A stretch of 11,184 nucleotides of DNA from Thermoflexales bacterium (GTDB lineage Bacteria; Chloroflexota; Anaerolineae; Fen-1058), in contig JADGQE010000092.1 of assembly GCA_017882055.1 (NCBI GenBank), positions 1-11,184 of the forward strand, in the 5' to 3' direction. Of the stretch, positions 1 to 6,526 are shown piece by piece. Numbering within the stretch: the first letter of the stretch is position 1; the number at the start of each line of letters is the position of its first letter. The notes under the pieces were generated by a model, which saw nothing but the letters and a program-made list of their open reading frames with translations, was not told where the DNA came from and did no database searches. Position numbers and translations under genes: made by a program.

Positions 1-2
1 TT

Positions 3-452
3 CTGGCGATCAACTTGCTGGACATCAACTTCGGCAAAATCTGGCCCATCATTTTCGTCATCATCGGCCTCGGCTTTTATGCGCCGATCCTCATTGCGCC
101 ACAGGCCCGGCCTGCACTGGCGGCCTTATTCATTCCGGGCACCGTGCTGCTGGGTCTTGGGGCCATCTTCTTTTACAACGTCATCTTCAATGATTGGGGA
201 GCGTGGGCTTACATCTGGGCCTTGATTCCAGCCAGTGTCGGCATCGGGTTGATCCTGGCAGCCCGCATCGGCAGCTGGGGCAGTCAGGTACAAACTGCCG
301 GACGGTGGATGGCGTTGATCAGCGGCGCGGTCTTCAGCTTGATGGCCATGTTTTTCGGCAGCCGTAACTTCGGCGCGATCGGGCCGATCGGGCTGATTCT
401 CGTCGGCGCGTGGCTGCTGTTCCGATCGATGCCGCGCTCAAATCCCGTTTGA
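3..452 (+). CDS. Multi-pass membrane protein, LiaI/LiaF-like membrane region (5' partial)
   Basis: The reading frame is open from the first in-frame codon of the window, so the real start most likely lies upstream. A TTG at 15 is possible but has no ribosome binding site in view. The protein is almost entirely hydrophobic, with about five predicted transmembrane segments (numbering from that TTG: about 8-28, 34-54, 62-83, 98-118, 121-138). The opening, Leu-Leu-Asp then Phe-Gly then Ile-Trp-Pro followed by a Gly-rich helix, resembles the short membrane repeats found in LiaI/LiaF-type envelope stress proteins (DUF5668 style). That similarity is by eye only. No catalytic residues are visible. 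It ends in an Arg-rich tail that should face the cytoplasm. The stop codon lies inside the -35 box of the next gene. Function unknown. Confidence 0.6.
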   Translation: MAINLLDINFGKIWPIIFVIIGLGFYAPILIAPQARPALAALFIPGTVLLGLGAIFFYNVIFNDWGAWAYIWALIPASVGIGLILAARIGSWGSQVQTAGRWMALISGAVFSLMAMFFGSRNFGAIGPIGLILVGAWLLFRSMPRSNPV

Positions 453-477
453 CTTCTGCTTCAATTCTGCATATACT
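449..477 (+). promoter_or_regulatory. Sigma70-type promoter for the FHA gene
   Basis: TTGACT at 449-454 and TATACT at 472-477 are separated by exactly 17 bases, which matches the housekeeping consensus in all but one base of each box. Transcription would start near 484, giving a leader of about 42 bases before the FHA start codon. The -35 box overlaps the stop codon of the upstream membrane protein gene, so the FHA gene has its own promoter inside the end of its neighbour. Confidence 0.7.
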
Positions 478-511
478 GCCACTTACGCAAGACATTCAGA
501 CCACACTCTTC

Positions 512-517
512 AGGAGG
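512..517 (+). promoter_or_regulatory. Ribosome binding site of the FHA gene
   Basis: AGGAGG, a perfect Shine-Dalgarno core, lies eight bases before the ATG at 526 and fixes that start. Confidence 0.85.
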
Positions 518-525
518 TAGTTATC

Positions 526-1218
526 ATGGTAGCCGGTCCGTTCAAATTGATCGTGAATCAAGGCCCCCGGCCCAGTCAGGAGTACGAGCTGACCAATGAA
601 GTTTACGTACTGGGTCGCGAAGCCGGCAACGATCTCGTCATAGAAGACTCACAAATCTCACGCCGTCACGCCAGACTCACTCGCCAGGGCAGTTCATATC
701 TTATCGAAGATTTGAGCAGCACCAACGGCACCTTCGTCAATGGCCGCCGTATCGCCGCCCCAACGCTGCTATCCAATGGCGATAAATTAGGCCTGGCCGA
801 TACCGTGCTGCTGTCGGTGGTTGCGCCGATGCCGACGCTGGGCTCGGATGAAACGCTGGTTGGCGGCGTGGCAGACGCTCTCGGCGCGACGGCCGTCAAC
901 GCACCGGTTCCAACTCAGCCCGCCTTCGCGCCGCCGCCTCCGCCGCCTGCCGCCCGATCGCGTCAACCGGTGCCACCACCGCCGCCACCGGCTAGATCCG
1001 TTATGCCGCCTCCACCCGGGGCCCAGGCAGCTTATATGCCTCCGCCCGCGATGCAGCCGGCCGGCACCCATAACACTCGACGCACGCTTTTGATCGGCTG
1101 CGGCTGTTTGATTTTGATCCTCATCGTGGTCGTGATCGCGCTGGTCGCCTGGTCGTTCATCGACTGCAAGTCCTTCAGCTCGATCTTCAAGTTCCTGTTC
1201 CCGCCGCTCGCCTGTTAA
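526..1218 (+). CDS. FHA-domain protein with proline-rich linker and C-terminal membrane anchor
   Basis: Residues about 6-100 form a forkhead-associated domain, a fold that binds phosphothreonine. The hallmark residues are present: Gly30-Arg31, Ser45 with Arg47-His48, and the Ser-Thr-Asn-Gly-Thr-Phe-Val-Asn-Gly turn around 65-73. A Gly-Ser-Asp-Glu-Thr-Leu motif (106-111) follows; an acidic-Thr site like this could be a kinase target that the FHA domain then binds, but this is inference. Residues about 125-180 are rich in proline and alanine, and residues about 187-211 form one strongly hydrophobic helix after a Arg-Arg pair. The FHA head should be cytoplasmic, with a short Cys-containing tail outside. 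It probably links Ser/Thr kinase signalling to the envelope, but no kinase gene is in view. It is transcribed alone, from its own promoter to a strong terminator. Confidence 0.88.
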   Translation: MVAGPFKLIVNQGPRPSQEYELTNEVYVLGREAGNDLVIEDSQISRRHARLTRQGSSYLIEDLSSTNGTFVNGRRIAAPTLLSNGDKLGLADTVLLSVVAPMPTLGSDETLVGGVADALGATAVNAPVPTQPAFAPPPPPPAARSRQPVPPPPPPARSVMPPPPGAQAAYMPPPAMQPAGTHNTRRTLLIGCGCLILILIVVVIALVAWSFIDCKSFSSIFKFLFPPLAC

Positions 1219-1238
1219 GGAAACAAGCAGACAAGTAA

Positions 1239-1272
1239 AAAGTCCCCGGCTCGATTGAGCCGGGGACTTTCT
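1239..1272. terminator. Bidirectional intrinsic terminator
   Basis: A perfect 14-bp stem (1239-1252 with 1257-1270) closes a GATT loop. It is GC-rich in the centre and flanked by A-rich sequence on the left and T-rich sequence on the right, so it can end transcription in both directions. It sits between the FHA gene (+) and the convergent MaoC-like gene (-), whose stop codons are only 79 bases apart. Confidence 0.92.
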
Positions 1273-1297
1273 TATCCGTGTCCTGTGTTCTGAATCC

Positions 1298-1774
1298 CTA
1301 AATCCCGCTTTCCGGCTTGGGCTTGCTCTTCACCACAACCGTCCACGTGCCCCGCTGTGTCGTTTCATCGCGCTGGTTCTTCACGACGATGTTGAACGTG
1401 ACGAAGCCCCCCAGCCCGCCCGGCACCAACTTCTTCTGGGTGACCTCGGCTTCCATATGGATCGTGTCGCCGATTTTGATCGGCGCACGGAACTTCCAGT
1501 CGAGCGACGTAAACGCTTCGACCGTCCGATCGAGAAAGCCCAGTTGCATGGCTAAACCGCTCGCAATCGATAAACCGAGCAGGCCGTGCGCCACGCGCTC
1601 GCCGAAACCCGCCGTCCTGGCATACTCGGCGTCGATGTGGATCGCATTCCAGTCGCCGCTCAACCCGGCAAAGGCCATGATGTCCGCTTCGCTGATCGTC
1701 CGCCCGGCCGATACAACTTTGAAGCCGATTTCCATATCTTCGTAATACAAACCACGTGGTTGATAAGTAGCCAT
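1298..1774 (-). CDS. MaoC-like hot-dog fold dehydratase / (R)-specific enoyl hydratase family
   Basis: The protein has 158 residues, the usual size of a single hot-dog MaoC-like domain. The catalytic signature is visible: Ser39-Gly40-Asp41-Trp-Asn-x-Ile-His46-Ile-Asp, the hydratase-2 motif whose Asp and His activate water across a trans-enoyl thioester, followed by Gly-Glu-Arg-Val-Ala-His-Gly-Leu (58-65), the second conserved segment. The central strand region (Phe-Arg-Ala-Pro-Ile-Lys-Ile-Gly-Asp-Thr) is also typical. Likely substrates are short acyl-CoA or acyl thioesters; the true substrate cannot be read from sequence. The ATG is preceded by an AGGGGG-type ribosome binding site at about 1780-1786. 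It has its own promoter and stands alone, so there is no pathway context. Confidence 0.88.
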   Translation of the reverse strand: MATYQPRGLYYEDMEIGFKVVSAGRTISEADIMAFAGLSGDWNAIHIDAEYARTAGFGERVAHGLLGLSIASGLAMQLGFLDRTVEAFTSLDWKFRAPIKIGDTIHMEAEVTQKKLVPGGLGGFVTFNIVVKNQRDETTQRGTWTVVVKSKPKPESGI

Positions 1775-1801
1775 GCTTCACCCCCTGAAAAGATGGGGGC
1801 G

Positions 1802-1830
1802 ATTGTAATGGGGATTGGTCAATGAGTCAA
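1802..1830 (-). promoter_or_regulatory. Sigma70-type promoter for the MaoC-like gene
   Basis: On the minus strand TTGACT (1825-1830) and TACAAT (1802-1807) are spaced by 17 bases. Transcription should start near 1795, about 20 bases before the start codon, leaving just enough room for the ribosome binding site. The -35 box is part of the first unit of the adjacent 7-bp repeat patch. Confidence 0.65.
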
Positions 1831-1917
1831 CTGGTTACTTGGTCGATTGGGCAATTGGTGACTTGGTCAACCAGCTGCCCAATTACCAGTTGCCCGATTA
1901 CCAGTTGCCCAATTAGC
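1812..1917. repeat. Inverted cluster of degenerate 7-bp repeats
   Basis: About 105 bases are built of degenerate heptamers. The left half reads as TTGGTNA/ATTGGGC-type units (for example around 1814, 1833, 1839, 1846, 1854, 1862) and the right half as their complement, three near-identical 15-mers of the form GCCCAATTACCAGTT (starting near 1877, 1892 and 1907). The halves can pair, for example ATTGGGCA at 1846-1853 with TGCCCAAT at 1876-1883. It fills the gap between feoC, whose stop codon is in the last unit, and the promoter of the MaoC-like gene. It resembles the short tandem heptanucleotide repeats known from cyanobacteria and other phyla. Confidence 0.7.
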
Positions 1918-2149
1918 GTTCAATCACTTGCCACACCCGTGCTTGCGGTGATCGGTTGCAGTCCCTGAGGAACCTACACGGCTCGCAACCGCTAACACAG
2001 CTGGCCGGCATTTGCTTCAACCACCCCGACTGCGATAGATGCTCAATCATTTCGTTCACCAGGGCGGGGGTGGTGTCTAACTCACGTGCGATTTGATTCG
2101 TCGTGACCGAACCGCCGCGTTTCAAAATCGACCACAGTTTATCGAACAT
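1913..2149 (-). CDS. feoC: FeoC-like winged-helix protein with four-cysteine cluster
   Basis: A 78-residue protein of the same length as enterobacterial FeoC. Residues 1-48 form a winged helix (Leu-Lys-Arg-Gly-Gly-Ser-Val-Thr-Thr-Asn-Gln-Ile-Ala, then a recognition-type helix). The following wing holds Cys51, Cys55, Cys58 and Cys64, the pattern that in FeoC proteins binds an oxygen-sensitive iron-sulfur cluster. It starts 12 bases after the feoB stop, with a GGGAGG ribosome binding site overlapping that stop, so it is the last gene of the feo operon. FeoC is thought to tune FeoB stability or assembly and perhaps transcription. The identification rests on size, cysteines and position. Confidence 0.85.
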   Translation of the reverse strand: MFDKLWSILKRGGSVTTNQIARELDTTPALVNEMIEHLSQSGWLKQMPASCVSGCEPCRFLRDCNRSPQARVWQVIER

Positions 2150-2161
2150 CGCCCGCCTCCC

Positions 2162-4216
2162 TCACGCGAACAACCGCGCCGCTTGATAAATCGCGACCCC
2201 TGCCCCGAACGAGATCACGGCCAACAACCCAACGCTGAACAGCGTCCATCTCCACGATTGAGTTTCTTTGCGAATCACCGCCACCGTCGAAGCACATGGA
2301 ATGAAGAGCAACTGCACCGCCAGGAAGCTCAGCGCGGCGATCGGGGTGATGGCGTTGCTCAAGATCGAAGCCAGTTGCGCGTGATTATCGGCTGCGCCAA
2401 ACAACACACCCAGAACCGCGATCGAGTTTTCCTTGGCGACGAACGAAGCCAGGAGCGCGATCAGCAGTTTCCAACTTAAACCCATCAACGCACCCAGCGG
2501 CGCCAGCCCCCGGCCGATCTGGCCCAGCCACGAAGTATCAACGTTCCCGTTCGGGAAATAGGCCAGCGCCCACACGACCAACGACATGATCAGAATCGCC
2601 GTGCCCGCGTGCCGCACAAAGCCGAGCGTCCGTTGCCACACGATCAACGCGATCGATCGCGGCTTTGGCTGATGATAAAGCGGCAGTTCCATGATGAAGG
2701 CCGACTGTCCATCTTTCAACACCGTCCGGCTGACGATCGCGCCGACTACCGCCAACACCAGCAGGTTCAACAGGACCAATCCAAAAGCCACGAACGGTGC
2801 GGCGCTGCCGAAGAAAGCCGGTGTGAGGAAAGCCACCACGGCCATCCGTGCCGTGCAGGGCACCAGCGGCGCCAGCACAATCGACAACAAGCGCGCCTTG
2901 TCCGATTCGATCACGCGCGTGCCCATGATCGACGGCACATTGCAGCCAAAGCCCAGGAACAAAGGCAAAAACGATTTGCCATGCAGCCCCATCAAGCGCA
3001 TGCAGCCATCCATCAAATACGCGGCGCGCGCCATGTAGCCGACGTCTTCCAGCAACGCCATGCCTGCAAAGAAAATCATCAAGATCGGCACAAACGTCAA
3101 CACCGTGCCTGCACCACCGATTGCGCCGTCGACAATCAGGCCGCGCAGCCAGGCCGGCGCATTGACCAGCAGCGAGCTTGCCACATTCGACAGGCTGCCC
3201 ATCACCGTCGATTCGAGCCATTCTTGAATGGGCGAGCCGATCACATACGTCAATCCGAACAACGCCGCCAGGATTGCGGCCAGGATGCCAGGCCCCCACA
3301 GCGGATGCGTGGTCAAGCGATCCAGCCGGGCGGTCAACGTCATCGAGCCGGTGATCTTCCGCGTGACAGAGACTCGCACGGCCTGCGCAATCCATGCGTA
3401 GCGCGCACCGGCAATGAGCATCGCGGCGTCCGCGTGATCGCGCAAGACTTTATCCAACACCGTCCAATCGCCCGGCAAGATTCGATCGCGCACCTGCTGC
3501 AAGATGGCGGCATCGCTCTCCAAGAGTTTCAGTGCCGCCCAGTTCGGCGGGTAAGACTCAGGCAATACCGGCGCGATCAGCTGTTCGATTTGCGAAACAG
3601 CGGCGGCCAATTCAGAGCGCAGCGCGAGTGGTGCGATCGAACGGGCCGGCTCGCCCGCGATCCGAATGGCCTCGTCGATCAATCGATCGACGCCGGCATT
3701 CTTCGCGGCGATCAAATCGATCACCGGCGCACCCAGCATCTCACTCAGCGCACGCGTATCAATGTGCGTGCCATTCTGAGTGGCCACATCAATCATGTTC
3801 AGGCCAACCACTAAGGGCAAGCCGACCTGAACCAACTCGGCCACGAGATACAAACTGCGTTCGAGCACCGCCGCATCGACCACAGCGACAATCACATCCG
3901 GCCGCTGCGTCAACAAGTATTCACGCGCGATCAGCTCTTCGGGCGAATTGGCCGTAAGGCTATACGTGCCTGGCAGATCGACCAGATCGAGTGTGACCTT
4001 GCCGTGTTGATGCACTCCGATCTTTTGCTCGACCGTTTTGCCCGGCCAGTTGCCAACGTGCTGGCGCAGACCGGTCAACAAATTGAACACGGTCGATTTG
4101 CCGACGTTCGGTTGCCCCGCTAACGCCACGTGAAGGCGCGTGGCCACCGGCGGACTCATCGAGCGGACCTCTTCGAGCGTCAGCGTACCCGGAGCCTCGC
4201 AGCACGCGCCACTCAC
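2162..4216 (-). CDS. feoB: FeoB ferrous iron transporter, GTPase and membrane permease
   Basis: FeoB moves Fe(II) across the inner membrane. The N-terminal G domain is complete: P-loop Gly-Gln-Pro-Asn-Val-Gly-Lys-Ser at 34-41, the switch region around 54-65, Asp-Leu-Pro-Gly at 80-83 and Asn-Met-Ile-Asp at 140-143. A helical linker domain follows, then two gate domains with about eight to ten membrane helices from residue about 305 onward; the Gly-Cys-Asn-Val-Pro segment of the first gate and Pro-Cys-Thr-Ala-Arg after it carry the conserved cysteines of the iron path. At 684 residues it is within the family range, somewhat shorter than the E. coli protein. The called start is a GTG whose first bases overlap the feoA stop. 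An ATG at 4157-4159 (residue 20), with AGAGG in front, is an alternative. The extra N-terminus would add a Cys-Cys pair. Confidence 0.96.
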   Translation of the reverse strand: MSGACCEAPGTLTLEEVRSMSPPVATRLHVALAGQPNVGKSTVFNLLTGLRQHVGNWPGKTVEQKIGVHQHGKVTLDLVDLPGTYSLTANSPEELIAREYLLTQRPDVIVAVVDAAVLERSLYLVAELVQVGLPLVVGLNMIDVATQNGTHIDTRALSEMLGAPVIDLIAAKNAGVDRLIDEAIRIAGEPARSIAPLALRSELAAAVSQIEQLIAPVLPESYPPNWAALKLLESDAAILQQVRDRILPGDWTVLDKVLRDHADAAMLIAGARYAWIAQAVRVSVTRKITGSMTLTARLDRLTTHPLWGPGILAAILAALFGLTYVIGSPIQEWLESTVMGSLSNVASSLLVNAPAWLRGLIVDGAIGGAGTVLTFVPILMIFFAGMALLEDVGYMARAAYLMDGCMRLMGLHGKSFLPLFLGFGCNVPSIMGTRVIESDKARLLSIVLAPLVPCTARMAVVAFLTPAFFGSAAPFVAFGLVLLNLLVLAVVGAIVSRTVLKDGQSAFIMELPLYHQPKPRSIALIVWQRTLGFVRHAGTAILIMSLVVWALAYFPNGNVDTSWLGQIGRGLAPLGALMGLSWKLLIALLASFVAKENSIAVLGVLFGAADNHAQLASILSNAITPIAALSFLAVQLLFIPCASTVAVIRKETQSWRWTLFSVGLLAVISFGAGVAIYQAARLFA

Positions 4217-4461
4217 GCGGTGATCCTTCGCGCCCGGATCGAGACAGCTTCACGGCGGCCCAGTGCCACACGGGTATTGATCACCGACACGATCAACGGG
4301 CCGTGCCCACGGTTCTGCACCATCGACACGCGCATGCCCGGCACGAAGCCCAGGGCGGCCAACCGGCCGGCCACTGCGCCCCTGCCGTCGAGCGTAATGA
4401 TCTCAGCGATGCCATCCGTAGGCAATTCATCTAAGCCAATTCGCAGGTGTGTGTTGTTCAC
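4213..4461 (-). CDS. feoA: FeoA, SH3-like partner of FeoB
   Basis: The 82-residue protein is a single small beta-barrel (SH3-like) domain of the FeoA family. Typical features are the Ala-x-Arg-Leu-Ala-Ala-Leu-Gly-Phe-Val-Pro-Gly-Met segment near residues 31-45 and an alternating beta pattern to the end. FeoA sits in the cytoplasm and assists FeoB-driven Fe(II) uptake. The start is a GTG at 4459-4461 with GAGG six to seven bases before it; an ATG four bases earlier is in another frame and is not used. It overlaps the feoB start by four bases and begins 21 bases after the fur stop, so it is co-transcribed with both. Confidence 0.94.
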   Translation of the reverse strand: MNNTHLRIGLDELPTDGIAEIITLDGRGAVAGRLAALGFVPGMRVSMVQNRGHGPLIVSVINTRVALGRREAVSIRARRITA

Positions 4462-4482
4462 TCATTGCCTCAATTTGGGATT

Positions 4483-4917
4483 TTATTTCGTCTTGCAGGC
4501 TGCGCACAGACCCGTCAAGCACAGGCATGCGCGTGCAACTTCGACGCCGAAATCGGCCTGCAACTGCCGCCGCAGCGCCGGCACATGCTTCGACTCAAAT
4601 TCGATCACCTTGCCGCAGCGCGTGCAAGTGAAATGATAGTGTTCGGTGTTGGGGGTTGGCTCGTAGACTTCGCGGTGGCTATCCTGATCGTAGTAGCGAG
4701 ACTTGATCAGCCCGCGCGCTCTGAGGAAAGCCAGTGTGCGGTACACGGTCGAAGGATTGATACGCCCATCGCGTTTCTGCGCCCGCGCAACGATCTCATC
4801 GGCCGTAAGATGCGCGTGGCTGGCATCAATCACATCCAGGATAATGCGGCGCGGCTCTGTCATCCGCCCGCCGCCTGCCGTAATCGCCTGTTGGGCCTGT
4901 TGAGTAAACTGATTCAT
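4483..4917 (-). CDS. fur: Fur-family metal-responsive repressor
   Basis: A 144-residue Fur-family regulator. Residues about 1-85 form the winged-helix DNA-binding domain, with the recognition segment Asn-Pro-Ser-Thr-Val-Tyr-Arg-Thr-Leu (54-62). The hinge and dimer domain carry His93-Tyr-His95-Phe-x-Cys98-x-x-Cys101 and a second Cys-x-x-Cys pair at 138 and 141, the usual structural zinc site plus regulatory metal ligands. Being the first gene of the operon with feoA, feoB and feoC suggests it senses iron, although Zur, Mur and PerR share this fold and cannot be excluded from sequence. A 10-bp inverted repeat lies 8 bases before its start, so it probably represses its own operon. Confidence 0.92.
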   Translation of the reverse strand: MNQFTQQAQQAITAGGGRMTEPRRIILDVIDASHAHLTADEIVARAQKRDGRINPSTVYRTLAFLRARGLIKSRYYDQDSHREVYEPTPNTEHYHFTCTRCGKVIEFESKHVPALRRQLQADFGVEVARACLCLTGLCAACKTK

Positions 4918-4925
4918 GGGGCAAC

Positions 4926-4950
4926 CTTATTGCAAGTGGGTTGCAATAAG
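4926..4950. promoter_or_regulatory. Inverted-repeat operator in front of fur-feoABC
   Basis: CTTATTGCAA and TTGCAATAAG form perfect 10-bp arms around a 5-base spacer. The site starts 8 bases upstream of the fur ATG, inside the leader or promoter, where binding would block transcription or its start. Perfect symmetry and AT-rich ends fit a Fur-family dimer site. It is not the classical GATAATGATAATCATTATC Fur box, so the assignment to this Fur protein is inferred from position. Confidence 0.75.
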
Positions 4951-4973
4951 ATTACACCGAGAAAGACAGGGCA

Positions 4974-5052
4974 GACAGTGACAACTGTCCCTACCCCGGG
5001 GCGACGATTGTCACAAGAAAGCAGCCTGGTTTCTCAAAGGAACCAGGCTGCT
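4974..5052. repeat. Intergenic hairpin cluster upstream of fur
   Basis: Three inverted repeats are packed together: GACAGT/ACTGTC at 4974-4979 and 4984-4989, GTGACAA/TTGTCAC at 4978-4984 and 5008-5014, and a perfect 12-bp stem AGCAGCCTGGTT (5020-5031) with AACCAGGCTGCT (5041-5052) around a 9-base loop. On the minus strand the last stem is followed by TTTCTT, so it could act as a minus-strand terminator that shields fur from upstream reading. No gene upstream is close enough to need it. Confidence 0.6.
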
Positions 5053-5348
5053 GAGTTATACCAGCCACACCGTCAGCAATTCTCAGTATGAAAAATCAAG
5101 GGAAGGCAACCCTATGCAAATCTAAAAAAGGGTAACCTTCAAGAAATCTTGCTATCTGGATGGGTATATGTTTGAAGAATTGTAACTACTCAGCCTCCTG
5201 AGCGGCGCCTGGCGGGCCACCGCCGCACTGCGGCGGGTATGGCTGACGCCGATTTCAAAATACACGCGGTCGCTTATTATAACGCCAGTTGAGGATCATG
5301 GACTTTGATGGAATCAACTCAAACGGTGTTAAGGAAAAATGGGGAGGA
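5053..5348. other. Gene-free stretch with weak hairpins
   Basis: No convincing gene is present. It contains an imperfect 12-bp inverted repeat (5102-5113 with 5129-5140) and a 7-bp GC stem, CCGCCGC/GCGGCGG, at 5220-5236. A small open frame starting with ATG near 5298 runs into the repeat that follows, but it has no ribosome binding site or family features and is not called. Confidence 0.5.
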
Positions 5349-5544
5349 GTTGACCAAGTTGACGGCGCGCGCCCGCAGTGGTATTCGCGGGTTCTTGGGG
5401 CCGGACTCCAACGAGTACGAGCAGGCCGGTGCCTTCGGCGCGCACCAGCGAGCGCAAGAAGCCCACGCGCAAAGCGAAGTAGTCATCAGTAGAGCTGTTG
5501 GCAGGAACAAAATCTCCCCGAAGGCGAAGTGCGTTCGGGGAGAT
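5349..5544 (-). repeat. Dispersed repeat, copy A (196 bp)
   Basis: This stretch aligns without gaps to 7364-7559, with 15 mismatches in 196 bases. Six of these fall in the 11-base loop of the terminal hairpin (stem 5510-5522 with 5534-5546). Outside the loop only 9 of 185 positions differ. Read on the minus strand one frame stays open through the hairpin and the whole repeat, giving Asp-Phe-Val-Pro-Ala-Asn then Asp-Asp-Tyr-Phe-Ala-Leu-Arg-Val-Gly-Phe. About four of the differences are silent in that frame and fewer in the others, which hints that it derives from coding sequence. No terminal inverted repeats or target duplications were found. I do not recognise the protein. Confidence 0.8.
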
Positions 5545-5546
5545 TT
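5510..5546. terminator. Hairpin of repeat copy A
   Basis: A perfect 13-bp stem (5510-5522 with 5534-5546) around an 11-base loop. It is followed on the minus strand by TTTTGTTCC and on the + strand by TTTGTTG, so it may end transcription in either direction. On the minus strand it is a second possible stop for transcription coming from the azoR-like gene. Confidence 0.6.
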
Positions 5547-5806
5547 GTTGTTGATACGATAGACATCAGCGCGTAAAGAGCAGCGCCCTAGTCAGTTCGT
5601 TTGCCTGATGTCTGTCTGTTAGCAGTGAACGAAAACGCCCGGCCTTAGTTTGAGGCCGGGCGAATTTACGCGTAAGCGATAACGTGTATCTATTTGTGGA
5701 CTAAATCTTCGGTCCTGCCACAATCACTTCCTCTGGCGTCTTATCGGAAAACTTCTTTCAGTTTCCACATAAGCCTGATCAGCGTGATGACTTTTCGGGG
5801 GCACGC
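5547..5806. other. Intergenic stretch between repeat A and the azoR-like gene
   Basis: Apart from the hairpin at 5636-5662 no gene is supported. An 18-codon minus-strand frame (5704-5757) ends at a stop and reads Pro-Glu-Glu-Val-Ile-Val-Ala-Gly, but it opens directly after a stop codon and is too short to identify. Confidence 0.45.
5636..5662 (-). terminator. Intrinsic terminator after the azoR-like gene
   Basis: CGCCCGGCCT (5636-5645) pairs with AGGCCGGGCG (5653-5662) around a 7-base loop. On the minus strand the stem is followed by TTTTCGTT. It lies about 145 bases beyond the azoR stop. Its right-hand flank (CCCTAGTCA, TCTGTT, GAACGAAAACGCCCGGCC) is shared in order with the terminator at 6689-6714. 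Confidence 0.75.
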
Positions 5807-6499
5807 CTAGAGACGGTGGGGCTTCAACTCCGCGGGATTTTCCGTACCGGCGACGGCTTGGACAGCCTGCCACTCAGAATTGGTCGCCAAATTGCGGGCT
5901 TTTTCAAGTGCGCTGGCGATAGCGGCTTGGCGCAGTTCCAGGGTGACGTCCATCGGCTGGGCATTGATGAATTGCATGTCGGTAATTCCGACAAAGCCAA
6001 AAATCGCCCGCAGATAGGTTTCTTGAAAGTCATAAGCGTGGAAGGGGCTGTGTTCTGAATAGTCCCCGCCGCGCGAAGTGATGCACACCATCTTCTTGCC
6101 CAGCGTCAGGGGGACGGGCTGTCCCTGTTCGTTGTACTTGTAGAGATAACCCGGCTGAACAATCGCGTCAATGTAGTACTTCAGCGCATAAGGAATGCTA
6201 AAATTCCACATCGGCGTGGAGAGCAAGTAGATATCCGCCGATAAGAAATGATTGATCAGTACCTCAATTTGCGTCCATGATTCCTTATGACGCTTGTCAA
6301 TGGGCTGGCCGACCATCAGGGTGTATTTGGAATCAATATTGTCACCCGCGACTGCGGGCAAGTCTTGGTTAAACAGATTGATAACGTCAACGTTCAAATC
6401 GGTATACTTCGCTCGCAAGCTGTCCAGAAAAGCATTGGCAACCTTTAGAGTATTGGACTCGTGCTCGCGAGGCGTCGCAATAATGTGCAGCAGTTTCAT
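5807..6499 (-). CDS. azoR: FMN-dependent NADH:quinone oxidoreductase / azoreductase family
   Basis: The 230-residue protein has the flavodoxin-like fold of the AzoR/NQO2 family (Pfam flavodoxin_2). The N-terminal strand is followed by Thr9-Pro-Arg-Glu-x-Glu-Ser15, which wraps the FMN phosphate. The family signature Ser-Thr-Pro-Met-Trp-Asn-Phe-Ser-Ile-Pro (94-103) with Leu-Lys-x-Tyr-Ile-Asp after it, and Thr-Ser-Arg-Gly-Gly-Asp-Tyr (141-147), form the FMN ring pocket. Such enzymes transfer two electrons from NAD(P)H to quinones and azo compounds in the cytoplasm, often to limit thiol or quinone stress. AAGGAG lies 8 bases before the ATG. It is slightly longer than E. coli AzoR because of a C-terminal tail. 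It stands alone between two terminator-like hairpins. The symbol marks the family, not a proven substrate. Confidence 0.88.
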   Translation of the reverse strand: MKLLHIIATPREHESNTLKVANAFLDSLRAKYTDLNVDVINLFNQDLPAVAGDNIDSKYTLMVGQPIDKRHKESWTQIEVLINHFLSADIYLLSTPMWNFSIPYALKYYIDAIVQPGYLYKYNEQGQPVPLTLGKKMVCITSRGGDYSEHSPFHAYDFQETYLRAIFGFVGITDMQFINAQPMDVTLELRQAAIASALEKARNLATNSEWQAVQAVAGTENPAELKPHRL

Positions 6500-6526
6500 A
6501 CTGTAATCTCCTTAATTTTCCCTTGG

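Noticed and set aside
2609..3814. A 401-codon open frame on the + strand
   Set aside because: It lies wholly inside feoB on the opposite strand and is extremely rich in Arg, Gln and His, the usual shadow of a GC-rich gene. feoB has full family motifs.
5220..5236. GC hairpin as a terminator
   Set aside because: The 7-bp stem has no T-run on either strand and no gene ends near it.
5289..5562. Small + strand frames through repeat copy A
   Set aside because: Nearly all differences between the two repeat copies change residues in these frames, there is no ribosome binding site, and no family is recognised. The minus-strand frame tolerates silent changes better.
5704..5757. An 18-codon tail-like minus-strand frame beyond the azoR-like gene
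   Set aside because: It could be the last piece of a lost gene, but it opens right after a stop codon and is too short to separate from chance.
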